From contig NZ_JBFAHM010000006.1 in assembly GCF_040654195.1 (NCBI RefSeq), positions 1 to 64,000 on the forward strand: 64,000 nt of DNA, given 5' to 3'. Each line of letters opens with the position of its first letter. Within the stretch, counting starts at the first letter, position 1. A model generated the notes under the pieces. That model saw only the letters and a list, made by a program, of their open reading frames with translations, did no database searches and was not told the DNA's origin. The stretch comes from Hamadaea sp013361475 (GTDB lineage: Bacteria; Actinomycetota; Actinomycetes; Mycobacteriales; Micromonosporaceae). This document shows, in pieces, positions 16,352-25,270 of the stretch. Both the position numbers and the translations under genes were made by a program.

Positions 16352-17521
16352 TCAGCGGGCGAGGTGCCGCGCGATCACCATCCGCTGGATCTGGTTGGTG
16401 CCCTCGACGATCTGCAGCACCTTGGCCTCCCGCATATACCGCTCGACCGGGTGGTCGGCGACGTAGCCCGCGCCGCCGAGGACCTGCACGGCGTCGGTCG
16501 TCACCTTCATCGCCACGTCGGTCGCGAACAGCTTGGCCTGGGCCGCCTCCAGCGAGTACGGCTGCCCGGCGTCCTTCAACCGGGCGGCGTGCAGCGTCAG
16601 CGCCCGGGCCGCGGCGAGCTGGGTGGCCGCGTCGGCGACGAGGAAGCCGAGCCCCTGGAAGTCGATGATCCGCTGGCCGAACTGCTTGCGCTCCTTGGCG
16701 TACCCGACGGCGTAGTCGAGCGCGCCCTGGGCGAGCCCGACCGCGCACGCGGCGATGCCCAGGCGGCCGCTGTCCAGCGCGCCCATGGCGATCGTGAAAC
16801 CGTCACCCTCGCCGCCGAGCAGCCGCTCCGCGGGCACTCGCGCGCCGTCGAGCACGATCTGCGCGACCGGCGACGCCTTCAGGCCCATCGTCCGCTCGCG
16901 CGGCTGCGGCTCGATGCCCGCGGTCGCGGCGTCCGCGAACAGGCAGGAGATCCCCTTGGCGCCGGGCCCGCCCGTCCGGCAGAAGATGTTGTACGCGTCC
17001 GCGACGCCCGCGTGGGTGATCCACGCCTTCGTGCCGTTCACGACGTACGCGTCGCCGTCCAGCCTGGCCGTGGTGGTGAGGTTGGCCGCGTCGGAGCCGC
17101 CGGCCGGCTCGGACAGGCAGTACGCCCCCAGCAGCTCGCCGCCGAGCATGTCGGGCAGCCAGCGCCGCTTCTGCTCCTCGGTCCCGTACATGGCCAGCGG
17201 GTAGCACGCCAGGGTGTGCACGCTGACCGCCTCCGCGACGGCCAGCCAGCGGCTCGCCAGGATCTCCAGGACCTGCAGGTAGACCTCGTAAGGCTGATCC
17301 GCGCCGCCGTAGCCGCTGGAGTAGGGCAGGCCGAGGAAGCCGCTACGGCCGAGGGTCCGGATGATCTCGCGGGGGAACTCGCCCCGCGCCTCGTAGTCGT
17401 CGGCGCGCGGACGCAGTTCCTTGTCGGCCAGCTCGCGAGCGAGGTCGAGCAGATCGCGGGACAGCTCGGCGGCGGACGGGTCGAGGCTGGGGGGCAGGAG
17501 CACAACGCTGGGCATGCACAT
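16352..17521 (-). CDS. Acyl-CoA dehydrogenase
   Basis: The 389-residue flavoprotein carries the family signature segments YCLSEPAGGSDAANL and GTKAWITHAG. The catalytic Glu lies in QIVEGTNQIQRM near residue 376. Length and motifs match short- or branched-chain acyl-CoA dehydrogenases, which introduce a 2,3-trans double bond and pass electrons to ETF. The in-frame ATGs at 17521 and 17515 cannot be distinguished, and neither has a clear ribosome site. A near-perfect 16-bp palindrome abuts the start. Confidence 0.94.
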   Translation of the reverse strand: MCMPSVVLLPPSLDPSAAELSRDLLDLARELADKELRPRADDYEARGEFPREIIRTLGRSGFLGLPYSSGYGGADQPYEVYLQVLEILASRWLAVAEAVSVHTLACYPLAMYGTEEQKRRWLPDMLGGELLGAYCLSEPAGGSDAANLTTTARLDGDAYVVNGTKAWITHAGVADAYNIFCRTGGPGAKGISCLFADAATAGIEPQPRERTMGLKASPVAQIVLDGARVPAERLLGGEGDGFTIAMGALDSGRLGIAACAVGLAQGALDYAVGYAKERKQFGQRIIDFQGLGFLVADAATQLAAARALTLHAARLKDAGQPYSLEAAQAKLFATDVAMKVTTDAVQVLGGAGYVADHPVERYMREAKVLQIVEGTNQIQRMVIARHLAR

Positions 17522-17523
17522 AG

Positions 17524-17539
17524 CTTAACGGTCGTTAGG
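17524..17539. promoter_or_regulatory. Palindromic operator candidate upstream of acyl-CoA dehydrogenase
   Basis: The sequence CTTAACGGTCGTTAGG has arms CTTAACG and CGTTAGG around a central GT, matching at six of seven paired positions. It ends only three bases from the ATG at 17521. TetR-family regulators of fatty-acid and branched-chain amino-acid catabolism in actinobacteria bind palindromes of this kind, so repression of 16352-17521 is likely. The cognate regulator is not in the window. Confidence 0.55.
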
Positions 17540-17589
17540 GCTCGTCATGCTTCCCGGTGGGTGTCACATCTGTGTGGCAGTCTGTTCGC

Positions 17590-18519
17590 GTGACCGCTCC
17601 TTTGCTCGCCGTCGATGCGCCCAGCCTCTACTTCCGCGCGTACTTCGGGGTTCCCGAGTCGTCCGCCAAGACGGCGTCCGGCCAGCCGGTCAACGCCGTC
17701 CGGGGCTTCCTGGACATGCTCGCCACCCTGGTGCGGACGCGCAGACCCGACCGGATCGCGTGCGCGCTCGACGCCGACTGGCGGCCCGCCTGGCGAGTCG
17801 AGCTGCTGCCCAGCTACAAGGCCCACCGGGTGGTCGCCGAACCCGCCCCGGGCGTCTCCGTCGAAGAGGTCCCCGACACGCTCGCCCCCCAGGTGCCCAT
17901 GCTGCTGGAAGTCCTCGACGCGTTCGGGATCGCGGCCTTCGGCGTACCGGGATATGAGGCCGACGACGTCCTCGGCACGCTCGCCGCGTCGGGCACCAAG
18001 GCGGCCCCGGTCGAGGTGGTCAGCGGCGACCGCGACCTGTTCCAGCTCGTCGACGACGCGCGCGGCGTCCGGTTCCTCTACGTCGGCCGGGGAGTGGCCA
18101 AACTCGAAGACTGCGACTCCGCCGCCGTCATCGCTAAATACGGGGTGCCGCCGGAGGCGTACGTCGACTTCGCGATCCTGCGCGGCGACCCCAGCGACGG
18201 GCTGCCCGGCGTGCCGGGCGTCGGCGAGAAGACCGCGATGGCACTCGTCAACCGCTACGGCAACCTCGCCGGCATCCGGGCCGCCGCCCTCGAAACGGTC
18301 GGCGAGATGGCCTCCGGCGTACGCCGCAAGATCGCCGACGCCGCGTCCTACCTGGACGTCGCGCCGAAGGTCGTCCGCGTGGCCGACGACGTCCCGCTCC
18401 CGGCAGTGGACCTCACCTTGCCCCGCGAGCCTCGCGACGCCGACCGGGTGCTAGCCCTGGCCGAGGAGTGGAACCTCGCCGGCTCCTGCCGCCGCCTCGT
18501 CGACGCCCTCGCCGCCTAG
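17590..18519 (+). CDS. 5'-3' exonuclease (DNA polymerase I N-terminal type)
   Basis: The 309-residue stand-alone protein resembles the 5' nuclease domain of PolA. Metal-binding acidic residues lie in LLAVDAPSLYFRAYFG, YEADDVLGTLA and VVSGDRDLFQL. The helix-hairpin-helix DNA-binding loop is GVPGVGEKTAMAL. It would remove 5' flaps or RNA primers in the cytosol. GTG 17590 is taken as the start because the frame upstream lacks homology and crosses the acyl-CoA dehydrogenase promoter. Confidence 0.92.
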   Translation: MTAPLLAVDAPSLYFRAYFGVPESSAKTASGQPVNAVRGFLDMLATLVRTRRPDRIACALDADWRPAWRVELLPSYKAHRVVAEPAPGVSVEEVPDTLAPQVPMLLEVLDAFGIAAFGVPGYEADDVLGTLAASGTKAAPVEVVSGDRDLFQLVDDARGVRFLYVGRGVAKLEDCDSAAVIAKYGVPPEAYVDFAILRGDPSDGLPGVPGVGEKTAMALVNRYGNLAGIRAAALETVGEMASGVRRKIADAASYLDVAPKVVRVADDVPLPAVDLTLPREPRDADRVLALAEEWNLAGSCRRLVDALAA

Positions 18520-18531
18520 CCCCGCCGCCTC

Positions 18532-18583
18532 GGCGCTGGACCCCGCTCGCCGCCTTCGGCGCTGGATCCCGCTCGCCACCTTC
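18532..18583. repeat. 26-bp tandem repeat abutting family-1 copy B
   Basis: Two complete 26-bp units, 18532-18557 and 18558-18583, begin GGCGCTGGA(C/T)C and end CGCC(G/A)CCTTC. A third begins at 18584 and runs directly into the palindrome, because the unit's first eleven bases (GGCGCTGGATC) are the palindrome's own edge. Confidence 0.9.
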
Positions 18584-18585
18584 GG

Positions 18586-18647
18586 CGCTGGATCAGGGTT
18601 CTGGGTCGAATCTTGCGCGAAATACGACCTAGAACCCTGATCCAGCG
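18586..18647. repeat. Palindromic repeat family 1, copy B
   Basis: The core is 18590-18643, with outer GCGCT/AGCGC arms. The left half has GGGTCGAATCTTG and the right half is more diverged (CGAAATACGACCT). It lies between the convergent exonuclease and FtsX-type permease genes and could act as a bidirectional terminator. Confidence 0.88.
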
Positions 18648-18672
18648 CGTTGCGCTTGCGCGCTAACGGGGC

Positions 18673-21471
18673 CTAATGGGTGCGGCGAGCGAAGGCGAGC
18701 CAGGTGACCGCGAGCAAAGCGAGCGCACCCACTCCGACGGGAACCAGGACGGGGAGAGCGGGCGGAACCGCGGGCACGCCGAGCCAGGTCTCCCCCGAGG
18801 TGATCGGCAGCACGGACCGGGCCAGCGCCCACGCCAGCCCCGCACCCAGGAGTCCTAACAGGACTCCGAAGAGCACCGCGATCGCGTACGCGAGCCGCGA
18901 CGACCCACGCAGGGTCCGGTCCCGGAGTCCAGCCAGCCGCAGCGCGCCGAGATCCGGCGAGCCCCGGTCGACGCGGGCGACGGCGAGCAGCACCGCGCCG
19001 AGCAGCAGCCAGGCGACGACGGTCGCACCGACGAACAACTGCAGCACGAGAGCCGCCGGCGACCGGGCGGCGGCCGTCCGCGCCTCGGTCCGGGAGACCG
19101 ACCCGACGACCAGTACGCCCTTGGCCTGCAACGCCGACGTCACGGACGCTGGAGCCGACGCGGTCAGCCACACCTCCATCGAGTCGAGCGAATGCGCGCC
19201 GCCGGTGGCCGCGATGAGCGTGTCGAGGTCGACGAGGAGACCGGTGTCGCCGACCCGGGGCAGCACCGGCGCTTCGCCGACCTGGGTCAGTTTCAGCGAA
19301 CCGCCGCTGAGCGGCAGGTCCATCCGCCGGGCGTCGACGTCGAGGCCGGGCGTGGCGATGGCGGGCAGCGCCTCCGGGACCTCCGGCGGCAGGAGCAGAC
19401 CGGATCCGGTGAGCTTCCAGGTGCCCGCCTTCTCCAGCGTGCCGACGACTCGCCAGGTGCTGATGTCGGCGTACGGGCCGAGTTGTTCCAGCGACAGTCG
19501 CCAGCCCGCGCCGGTCGCGGCGACGCCGGTGATCGCGTCCAGCCGGCACCCGGCATCGCAGGCGGCTGGCAGCGTGAAGGTGAGCGTACTGCGCCCGGCA
19601 GTGGGCGAACCCATCGTCACCGTCTGCCGCCGGCCGTCCGCCGTGGTCACCTGGGCCAGCAGCAGCGCCCGGGGATTGACGACGCCGTCGAGCGGGGTGG
19701 CGGTCACGGTCACCGACACGGACTTCGACAGCGGCGGGCGTACGGTCAGCTTCGGCCCGATCTGTGCGGCGACGGCGTCCGCCCGGTCCCAGTCGAGCTG
19801 GGCGGCCCGGCCCAGATCCAGCGCCAGGATCTCCGGGTGCCGCGTCTCACTGGAGATCCGCCCGACCGGCATCGCGAACGAACCCTCCGGATCGACCGAG
19901 CGCACCGCTGCGATCACCTGACCCGGGTCGGCTGCCCGGACGGAGAGGACCCGGTCGGCGCCGACGGACAACGCGATCTGCTCATCGCGTACCACTCGGC
20001 TCGTGGCGAGCGACGACGCGACCAGCGCGAGCAACGCCACGGCGAGGCCGCTCAACGCGATCAGCTGGCGGGCGGCCGGTCGGCGCCCGAGCTGCGCGGC
20101 GGCCAGGCCGAGGACCAGCCGGCCCGCGCGGAGCAGGCGCGGCGTCGCGGCCCGCACCACCGCGGGCAGGACCCGCGCGACCACCAGCACCATCGCCGCC
20201 GCCAGGAGCGCGGGGGCGAAGTTTCCCAAGCCCTCAGTGGTACGCACAAAGGCCAGACTGGTGACGGCGAGCGCGACCAGCGCCACCTCCCCGGCGGGCA
20301 ACTGCCGCAGCCGGGCCGCCCAGGCCGGGCCGACCTGCCGCAGCGCGTCAACTGGCCGCGCGACCACAATGGGCAGCACGGCCACCGTGATCGCGAAGGT
20401 GACGGCGAGCGCGGTGAGGCCGACCAGCGTGGTGAACGGCGAGCCGGCGAGCGACGCGCCGACGACCAGCCCAATGAGCGCCAGAAGCAGCGGCGCGCCC
20501 GCGCCGAGCGCCCACCGCAACGGCATCGGCAGCCCCCGGACCGCCTGTACGCCGAGTTCGCCGCGTTCCCGCTGGACCTGCCGCGACACGAGCAGGAACA
20601 ACACGAGGCAGCCGAGGGTGAGGACGGGCAGCACCACGGCCGGCGTGGCGATGGCGACGTATCGGCGCTGGTCCTGCACCCGGTTCAGGAGAGTGGGCAG
20701 CCCGTCGGACGGCGGCTCGATCAGCTTCGGCTGCAGGATCTCCTCGAGGAACTGCTGCCACGTCATCGTGCTGAGCAGCGGAGGCTCCACGAGGACGTCG
20801 GCCGTGATCAGGTGGCTGTCGTGCGGAACCGCCTGCATGGCATCGGACCGGGTCAGCAGCGGGCCCACCACGGTGCCGTCGAGCTGGGTCGTGAAGGGAC
20901 TGGGCCAGCCCCAGTAGTCCTCGCCCTGGTCGATCGGCGTGTAGACGCCCACCACGTCGAACGGGTGCGATCCCTCCGGCGACGGGTACCACATGTTGTA
21001 CTTGTCGTCGTAGAGCGCCTGCGCGACGTCGAGCACCGAACCGACCGACACCTGCAGCGACTTCGCCTCGTCAGCCGGGACCGCGACCTCCCCCGGAGCG
21101 ACCGGGCACCGGCCAGCCGTCAGCTTCAGGTGAGCGCAGAAGTCCTCACGGAACATCAGAGTGCTCGCGTCGTTCGGGACGAACCCCATGACGTCGAACT
21201 GCTGACCGAAGCGAACCGTCAACCCCGGCGTGTCGCGTACGCGGTTGAGCTGGGTCTCGAAATTCGACGAATCCCCGGAGTCGGCGGCCAGCCGGAACTG
21301 GCGCTCGGCCAAAGGTGCGTCCGCGATCGTGTCGGCGGCCAGCCGATCCCCCGTATGCCCCGGGAAGTCCGCGCCCACAGCGGCCAACGCGCCGAGGACA
21401 CCAGTCAGCACACCGATCGTGAGCAGACCCGCCCAGCGGGCGCGGATCAGCAACGCCAGCAGCGGAATCAC
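18673..21471 (-). CDS. FtsX-type ABC transporter permease (second of pair)
   Basis: The 932-residue membrane protein starts IPLLALLIRARWAGLL. It has an N-terminal TM helix, a long extracellular MacB-like domain, a block of about three TM helices near 400-520, further TM helices, a second outer domain, and a C-terminal TM cluster. The start is GTG 21471, which overlaps the stop of the upstream permease as GTGA and is preceded by GGGGAGG. The much longer open frame to 21993 only translates repeat DNA. Such permeases usually pair with an ATPase for lipoprotein or peptide export, and none lies in this operon. Confidence 0.85.
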   Translation of the reverse strand: MIPLLALLIRARWAGLLTIGVLTGVLGALAAVGADFPGHTGDRLAADTIADAPLAERQFRLAADSGDSSNFETQLNRVRDTPGLTVRFGQQFDVMGFVPNDASTLMFREDFCAHLKLTAGRCPVAPGEVAVPADEAKSLQVSVGSVLDVAQALYDDKYNMWYPSPEGSHPFDVVGVYTPIDQGEDYWGWPSPFTTQLDGTVVGPLLTRSDAMQAVPHDSHLITADVLVEPPLLSTMTWQQFLEEILQPKLIEPPSDGLPTLLNRVQDQRRYVAIATPAVVLPVLTLGCLVLFLLVSRQVQRERGELGVQAVRGLPMPLRWALGAGAPLLLALIGLVVGASLAGSPFTTLVGLTALAVTFAITVAVLPIVVARPVDALRQVGPAWAARLRQLPAGEVALVALAVTSLAFVRTTEGLGNFAPALLAAAMVLVVARVLPAVVRAATPRLLRAGRLVLGLAAAQLGRRPAARQLIALSGLAVALLALVASSLATSRVVRDEQIALSVGADRVLSVRAADPGQVIAAVRSVDPEGSFAMPVGRISSETRHPEILALDLGRAAQLDWDRADAVAAQIGPKLTVRPPLSKSVSVTVTATPLDGVVNPRALLLAQVTTADGRRQTVTMGSPTAGRSTLTFTLPAACDAGCRLDAITGVAATGAGWRLSLEQLGPYADISTWRVVGTLEKAGTWKLTGSGLLLPPEVPEALPAIATPGLDVDARRMDLPLSGGSLKLTQVGEAPVLPRVGDTGLLVDLDTLIAATGGAHSLDSMEVWLTASAPASVTSALQAKGVLVVGSVSRTEARTAAARSPAALVLQLFVGATVVAWLLLGAVLLAVARVDRGSPDLGALRLAGLRDRTLRGSSRLAYAIAVLFGVLLGLLGAGLAWALARSVLPITSGETWLGVPAVPPALPVLVPVGVGALALLAVTWLAFARRTH

Positions 21472-24400
21472 TCCTCCCCACCCCCCTCTTTCCTCCGGCG
21501 CTCGCCCTCTCGGCGCTCGCCCTCTCGGCGCTCGCCCTCTCGGCGCTCGCCCTCTTGGCGCTCGCCTTCTTCGCGCTCGCCTTCTTGGCGCTCGCTTTCT
21601 TGGCGCTCGCTTTCTTGGCGCTCGCCCTCTTGGCGCTCGCCCTCTTGGCGCTCGCTTTTTTGGCGCTGGATCAGGGATATCGGTCGAATCTTGGGCGGTT
21701 TTTCGGTCGATATCCGTGATCCGGTTCCTTCGCCAGGCGGCGTCGCCCGGCCGCCAGGCGGCGTCGCCCGGTCGCCAGGCGCGGTCGCCCGGTCGCCAGG
21801 CGCGGTCGCCCGGTCGCCGCGCGCGGTCGCCCGGTCGCCGGGCGCGGTTGTTCCGCTGGCGGCGCGGACGGCGAGCGTCACCCGACGGGTCGCCCACCCG
21901 ACGGCGGTCACGACCGCCACCGCGCTGATCACCCCGGCGAGGACCAGTACGCCGAACGGCACACCCCCCGGCGGCGGGGCCAGCACGTGCCACCGATCCG
22001 TGAACACCTTCGGGGGCGGGATGGGCAGCGCCGCCGCCGCGACCGCGGCGAGGAGGCCGCCCGCTGTCGCGGCTGCCGGTGGCCAGCCGTAGAAGGCCAG
22101 CCCGGCTCGGCGTACCGCGCGCTCGGGCAGGCCTTGGATCCGCAATGCGGTCAGGTCCTTGACCGTCGCCGTCCGGCCGGACGCGGCGGCCAGCACCAGC
22201 GCGGTCGCCGCGATGACGAGTCCGAGGATCGCGGCGAGGAGCGCGAATCGGCGTACGGCGGCTGGGGCGTCGTCGTCGAGCCGGTCGGCCGTCTCCGCCG
22301 GTGTCTCACTGCGCAGCACCCGGATCTGCCGCTTCGCCAATTCGTCCACGATGGACTGCGGGGCGTCGGCCGTGAGCCAGACCTGGAACTGCTCCGCCGC
22401 CAGGCGTACGCCGGCCAGCTCGTCCAGCTCGGTCAGGTCCACGAGGACGCCCGACGCGCCGAGGCGGGGCAGCGCCGAGACCTGGCCGGTCACCCGGACC
22501 GGGACGGCGGGCGCGCCGAGCATGTCGAGCCACAGTTGCTCCTTGCGGTTGCCGTAACCGGGTGTGCCGGCAAGCACGACCGGCACCGGAACCGGCGCCC
22601 CGATCGGATACGCCGATGGCAGGCACGCCCCGCGCAGCGGAAGGCCACACGTCGGCGGAGCGGTGATGGACAGCCCGTCCGGGCTGGTCGACAGTTCGGC
22701 GGCGAGCGTCTCCGGTTGGACCGGGCCGCGCCAGCGCACCCGATCGGTGAGGTCGGCTCGGCTGACCAGCTCCGTCTCCCCTTCCCGCACGGCGTGCAGG
22801 GTGACCTGGGTGCCCCAATTCGGTTTCCCGTCGTGCACCGGCGGCCCGCCGGGTTGGGGCTCGTCCCGGGTGACCAGGTCGAACGAGGCGATCCGGCACC
22901 CGTCCTCGCATCGCTCCACCGCCGCCGAATAGGTGGCCCGGCCGGGTTTGAGCGGTCCCCACAGCGCGCGTACGGCGACACCGTCGCGCCGGATCAGCGA
23001 GGCCGCGACGTGCACCGTGTCGGCCACGTCGTCGGAGGCGTCCGTATGGTTCAGGCCGTCGCGGCCCAATTTGTGTAGCTTCGGGTTCAGCGTGACGTCG
23101 AGCGCGAGCGTTCCGCTGGTCACCTTCCAGGCCGGCGCACGATCGTCGCGAACGACCGGGATCGGCCCGTACTCGGAGCGCCACAACGCCGTCCGGGCCA
23201 GCCGCGCCGTGTCGACGGCGAGCACTCCGTCGCTGAGCCCGGCCGACAACGTGTACTGCGCCGCCGCCATCGCGTACCGGCCGTCCGGGTCGGCTTCGCG
23301 TACCGCGTCGCGCAGCACCGCACGGCTCGGCGCGGTCACGGTCAGCACGCGGGACGCGCCGACCTGCAGCGCCGCCCGATCCGCGATCGCCGGCCGGGCG
23401 CGCAGATCGTCGGCGATCGCTCCGGCGAGCCCGGCCACCGCCACCACCAGCAACGTCACCACCCAGCGCAGGGCCGGTCGGCGGCTCGCCGACAGCGCCG
23501 CGAACGCCGACGGCAACCGGCCCGCGCGCGCCGCCCAACCGCCGGTCCGTGCGGCCAGTGCCAGCAGGAGCCGGCTGACGAGCAGCCCAGCCGCCAGCGC
23601 CAGCACCGCCGGAGCGGCAGCGGGCGCGACGGTGGCGGTCCGCGTCTGCGCGACGCTGATCAGCTGCCACACGCCCACTCCGGCCAGCAGCAGCACGACG
23701 ATCTCGACCACGTCCAGCGCACGCCCGGTCCGCGCCCGCGCGGGCACGTCCCGCAGCAGCTCGCTCACGGTCGCGCGGGTCGCCTGCGCCTGCGCCACGG
23801 CCGCCACGACGATCGCGCTGACCAGCACAGCCGCAGCCGACCCGAGGCTCGCGACGAGCGCGGTCGTGCGTTCGACTCCGGCCCGCACATCACCAGCCAG
23901 AGCAAATCCAGCGAGTACGCCCAGCGGCGCGCCCAGAATCGCGGCGGTGAGCATGGGCGACGCGGTCGGGGCGAGCGACGCGGTCCAGACCCGCCACCAG
24001 CGCACCCCGCGCAGCCGAACGAGCCCGACGTCGGTGCGATGCGCCTGCGCCGCGTGCCGGACGGCGACGAACAACGCCACCCCGCAGAGCAGCACCAGCC
24101 GGGCAGCGGCGACCGCGATGCCGTTGAGCAGTTCCTGTTGCTCGGCCTCGATCTGCCGGGCGAGACTGTCGGCCGACGTACGCACGACCATGTTGTCGGC
24201 GCCCAGACCCTGCCGGGCCACGTCGAGCCGATGCGCCAGCTCGCCGTCGTACGCGGCCGGGTCGAGCAGCAACGACCAGGTCGTGGTGACCTTCGTGGCC
24301 GCCGAGTCCAGCGTCGGCCGGACGGTGAAGCCGGGCTCCAGATCCTGCGGCCCGGTCTTGAGCACGCCATACCAGTACGCGTCCAGCGGATCCTGCGGCT

Positions 24401-24920
24401 GATAGCGGCCGACGACGGTCAACGTGATCGGCTGCTTCGCCTCCTCCGGCGTGTACGCCACCGTGTCCCCGACGGCCAGCCCCAGTCGCTCGGCGGTGAC
24501 CTGGCCGATCATGACCTGACCGGGTGCGGTCGGGCAGGCTCCGTCGATCAGGGAGTGCTCGCAGACCCCGTCGCGGGCCAGGACGGAGAACGTCGTCAAC
24601 TCCCCGACCGTCATCCGGCCGCTCATCGCATACTCGGTGATGGTGCTCAGGGTCGGCAGGTCCCCGGCCCGCGTACGCAACGCCTCCTGCAGCGGCGCTG
24701 CCTCGGTGATCTGCCCGGGCTCCTTCGACCGGACCGCTACGCTGACATACCGCTCCACCGGAGCGGCGGTGTCGACCGCCCGGCGGGCCAGCGCCTCCCG
24801 GGTCGCGAAGGCATACCACGGGGTGGCGGCGGCCGCCGCCACGGCGAGCAGGGTGAGCGCCCAGATGGCCGCCACCTGAGCCCGTCGTGAGCGGATTGCG
24901 CTCCAAACGAGACCGATCAC
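21468..24920 (-). CDS. FtsX-type ABC transporter permease with repeat-derived C-terminal tail
   Basis: The 1150-residue protein has the same topology as the downstream permease: an N-terminal TM helix (AAIWALTLLAVAAAA), a large outer domain, several TM blocks, and a final TM pair near residue 1000 (VLVLAGVISAVAVVTAVGW). After about residue 1025 it ends in a hydrophilic tail. The tail has heptads of the type GDRATAP, then a short segment from a family-1 palindrome, then pentads of the type ERQEG. It stops at TGA 21468-21470, overlapping the next start. The start is GTG 24920. The tail is translated repetitive DNA, is absent from the downstream paralogue, and is probably cytoplasmic. Confidence 0.82.
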   Translation of the reverse strand: MIGLVWSAIRSRRAQVAAIWALTLLAVAAAAATPWYAFATREALARRAVDTAAPVERYVSVAVRSKEPGQITEAAPLQEALRTRAGDLPTLSTITEYAMSGRMTVGELTTFSVLARDGVCEHSLIDGACPTAPGQVMIGQVTAERLGLAVGDTVAYTPEEAKQPITLTVVGRYQPQDPLDAYWYGVLKTGPQDLEPGFTVRPTLDSAATKVTTTWSLLLDPAAYDGELAHRLDVARQGLGADNMVVRTSADSLARQIEAEQQELLNGIAVAAARLVLLCGVALFVAVRHAAQAHRTDVGLVRLRGVRWWRVWTASLAPTASPMLTAAILGAPLGVLAGFALAGDVRAGVERTTALVASLGSAAAVLVSAIVVAAVAQAQATRATVSELLRDVPARARTGRALDVVEIVVLLLAGVGVWQLISVAQTRTATVAPAAAPAVLALAAGLLVSRLLLALAARTGGWAARAGRLPSAFAALSASRRPALRWVVTLLVVAVAGLAGAIADDLRARPAIADRAALQVGASRVLTVTAPSRAVLRDAVREADPDGRYAMAAAQYTLSAGLSDGVLAVDTARLARTALWRSEYGPIPVVRDDRAPAWKVTSGTLALDVTLNPKLHKLGRDGLNHTDASDDVADTVHVAASLIRRDGVAVRALWGPLKPGRATYSAAVERCEDGCRIASFDLVTRDEPQPGGPPVHDGKPNWGTQVTLHAVREGETELVSRADLTDRVRWRGPVQPETLAAELSTSPDGLSITAPPTCGLPLRGACLPSAYPIGAPVPVPVVLAGTPGYGNRKEQLWLDMLGAPAVPVRVTGQVSALPRLGASGVLVDLTELDELAGVRLAAEQFQVWLTADAPQSIVDELAKRQIRVLRSETPAETADRLDDDAPAAVRRFALLAAILGLVIAATALVLAAASGRTATVKDLTALRIQGLPERAVRRAGLAFYGWPPAAATAGGLLAAVAAAALPIPPPKVFTDRWHVLAPPPGGVPFGVLVLAGVISAVAVVTAVGWATRRVTLAVRAASGTTAPGDRATARGDRATAPGDRATAPGDRATPPGGRATPPGEGTGSRISTEKPPKIRPISLIQRQKSERQEGERQEGERQESERQESERQEGEREEGERQEGERREGERREGERREGERRRKEGGGEE
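21497..21661. repeat. 15-bp tandem repeat inside permease gene, eleven units
   Basis: Eleven units of the GGCGCTCGCCCTCTC type run from 21497 to 21661 and lead straight into the GGCGCTGGATC edge of family-1 copy C. A unit of 15 bases is five codons, so the array stays in frame and encodes charged ERQEG/ERREG/ERQES pentads on the minus strand. Confidence 0.95.
21662..21722. repeat. Palindromic repeat family 1, copy C (within a coding region)
   Basis: The core inverted repeat spans 21668-21722 (GGATCAGGGATATCGG on the left and CGATATCCGTGATCC on the right). It is translated as part of the upstream permease's C-terminal tail and lies between two tandem arrays. Confidence 0.9.
21732..21857. repeat. 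21-bp tandem repeat inside permease gene, six units
   Basis: Six 21-bp units of the form GCCAGGCG(G/C)(C/G)GTCGCCCGGTC give seven-codon repeats (GDRATAP) on the minus strand. The array lies ten bases from family-1 copy C. Confidence 0.9.
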
Positions 24921-25062
24921 GATCTGACACAGTGCCTAGGGGCGCACTTTCTTTGCGGACCCACGCCGATCGTTACCAATTCGGGATCTCCCTCTCGCGG
25001 TCGTGAGTCCTTTGTGGAGCGCTCGCTTCGGCCCAGGTTGAGGCCACTGTCCTGCCGCCGTC

Positions 25063-25141
25063 GTGCCGCTGTGCTGCCGCCACCGGTCGCGGTCCTATCC
25101 TGCCGCTCGTGCCGCTGTGCTGCCGCCGCCGGTCGCGGTCC
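25063..25141. repeat. 33-bp direct repeat, period 46
   Basis: Positions 25063-25095 and 25109-25141 are near-identical (GTGCCGCTGTGCTGCCGCC then CCGGTCGCGGTCC, one mismatch). Further partial CCGCCGGTCG repeats follow to about 25180. Confidence 0.88.
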
Positions 25142-25189
25142 CGTACCGCCGCCGGTCGTTCCGTACCACCGCCGGTCGCGGAGACGGCC

Positions 25190-25229
25190 GGGGCCGCCCG
25201 TCAGCACCTCGGCGCGGACGGGCGGCCCC
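25190..25229 (-). terminator. Hairpin terminator downstream of the subtilisin-like protease
   Basis: A perfect 13-bp stem, GGGGCCGCCCGTC (25190-25202) and GACGGGCGGCCCC (25217-25229), with a 14-base loop lies about 40 bases past the protease stop. It lacks a U-tract, as many actinobacterial terminators do. Confidence 0.75.
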
Positions 25230-25270
25230 TAGTGTGCCGTCACGGGGCTGGTTCCGTCAGCCCCGCAGAC

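Larger units (their letters stand above)
24921..25270. other. 350-bp intergenic region with repeats and a terminator
   Basis: No credible gene is present. The right part (25063-25180) is rich in CCGCCGGTCGCGG-type repeats and includes two 33-bp direct repeats. A strong hairpin at 25190-25229 ends the protease transcript. The left part (24921-25010) should hold the promoter of the permease operon, but I could not assign its elements. Confidence 0.6.

Noticed and set aside
21497..21661. Possible CRISPR array
   Set aside because: Units are 15 bp and contiguous, with no spacers and no cas genes nearby. It is a tandem repeat.
21472..21993. 174-residue N-terminal extension of the second FtsX-type permease
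   Set aside because: It is only repeat DNA read in a second frame. GTG 21471, overlapping the upstream stop, is the credible start.
19192..22092. 966-codon plus-strand frame with SRRSP-type repeats
   Set aside because: It is the antisense of the permease genes. The SR-like repeats are the complement of the tandem arrays.
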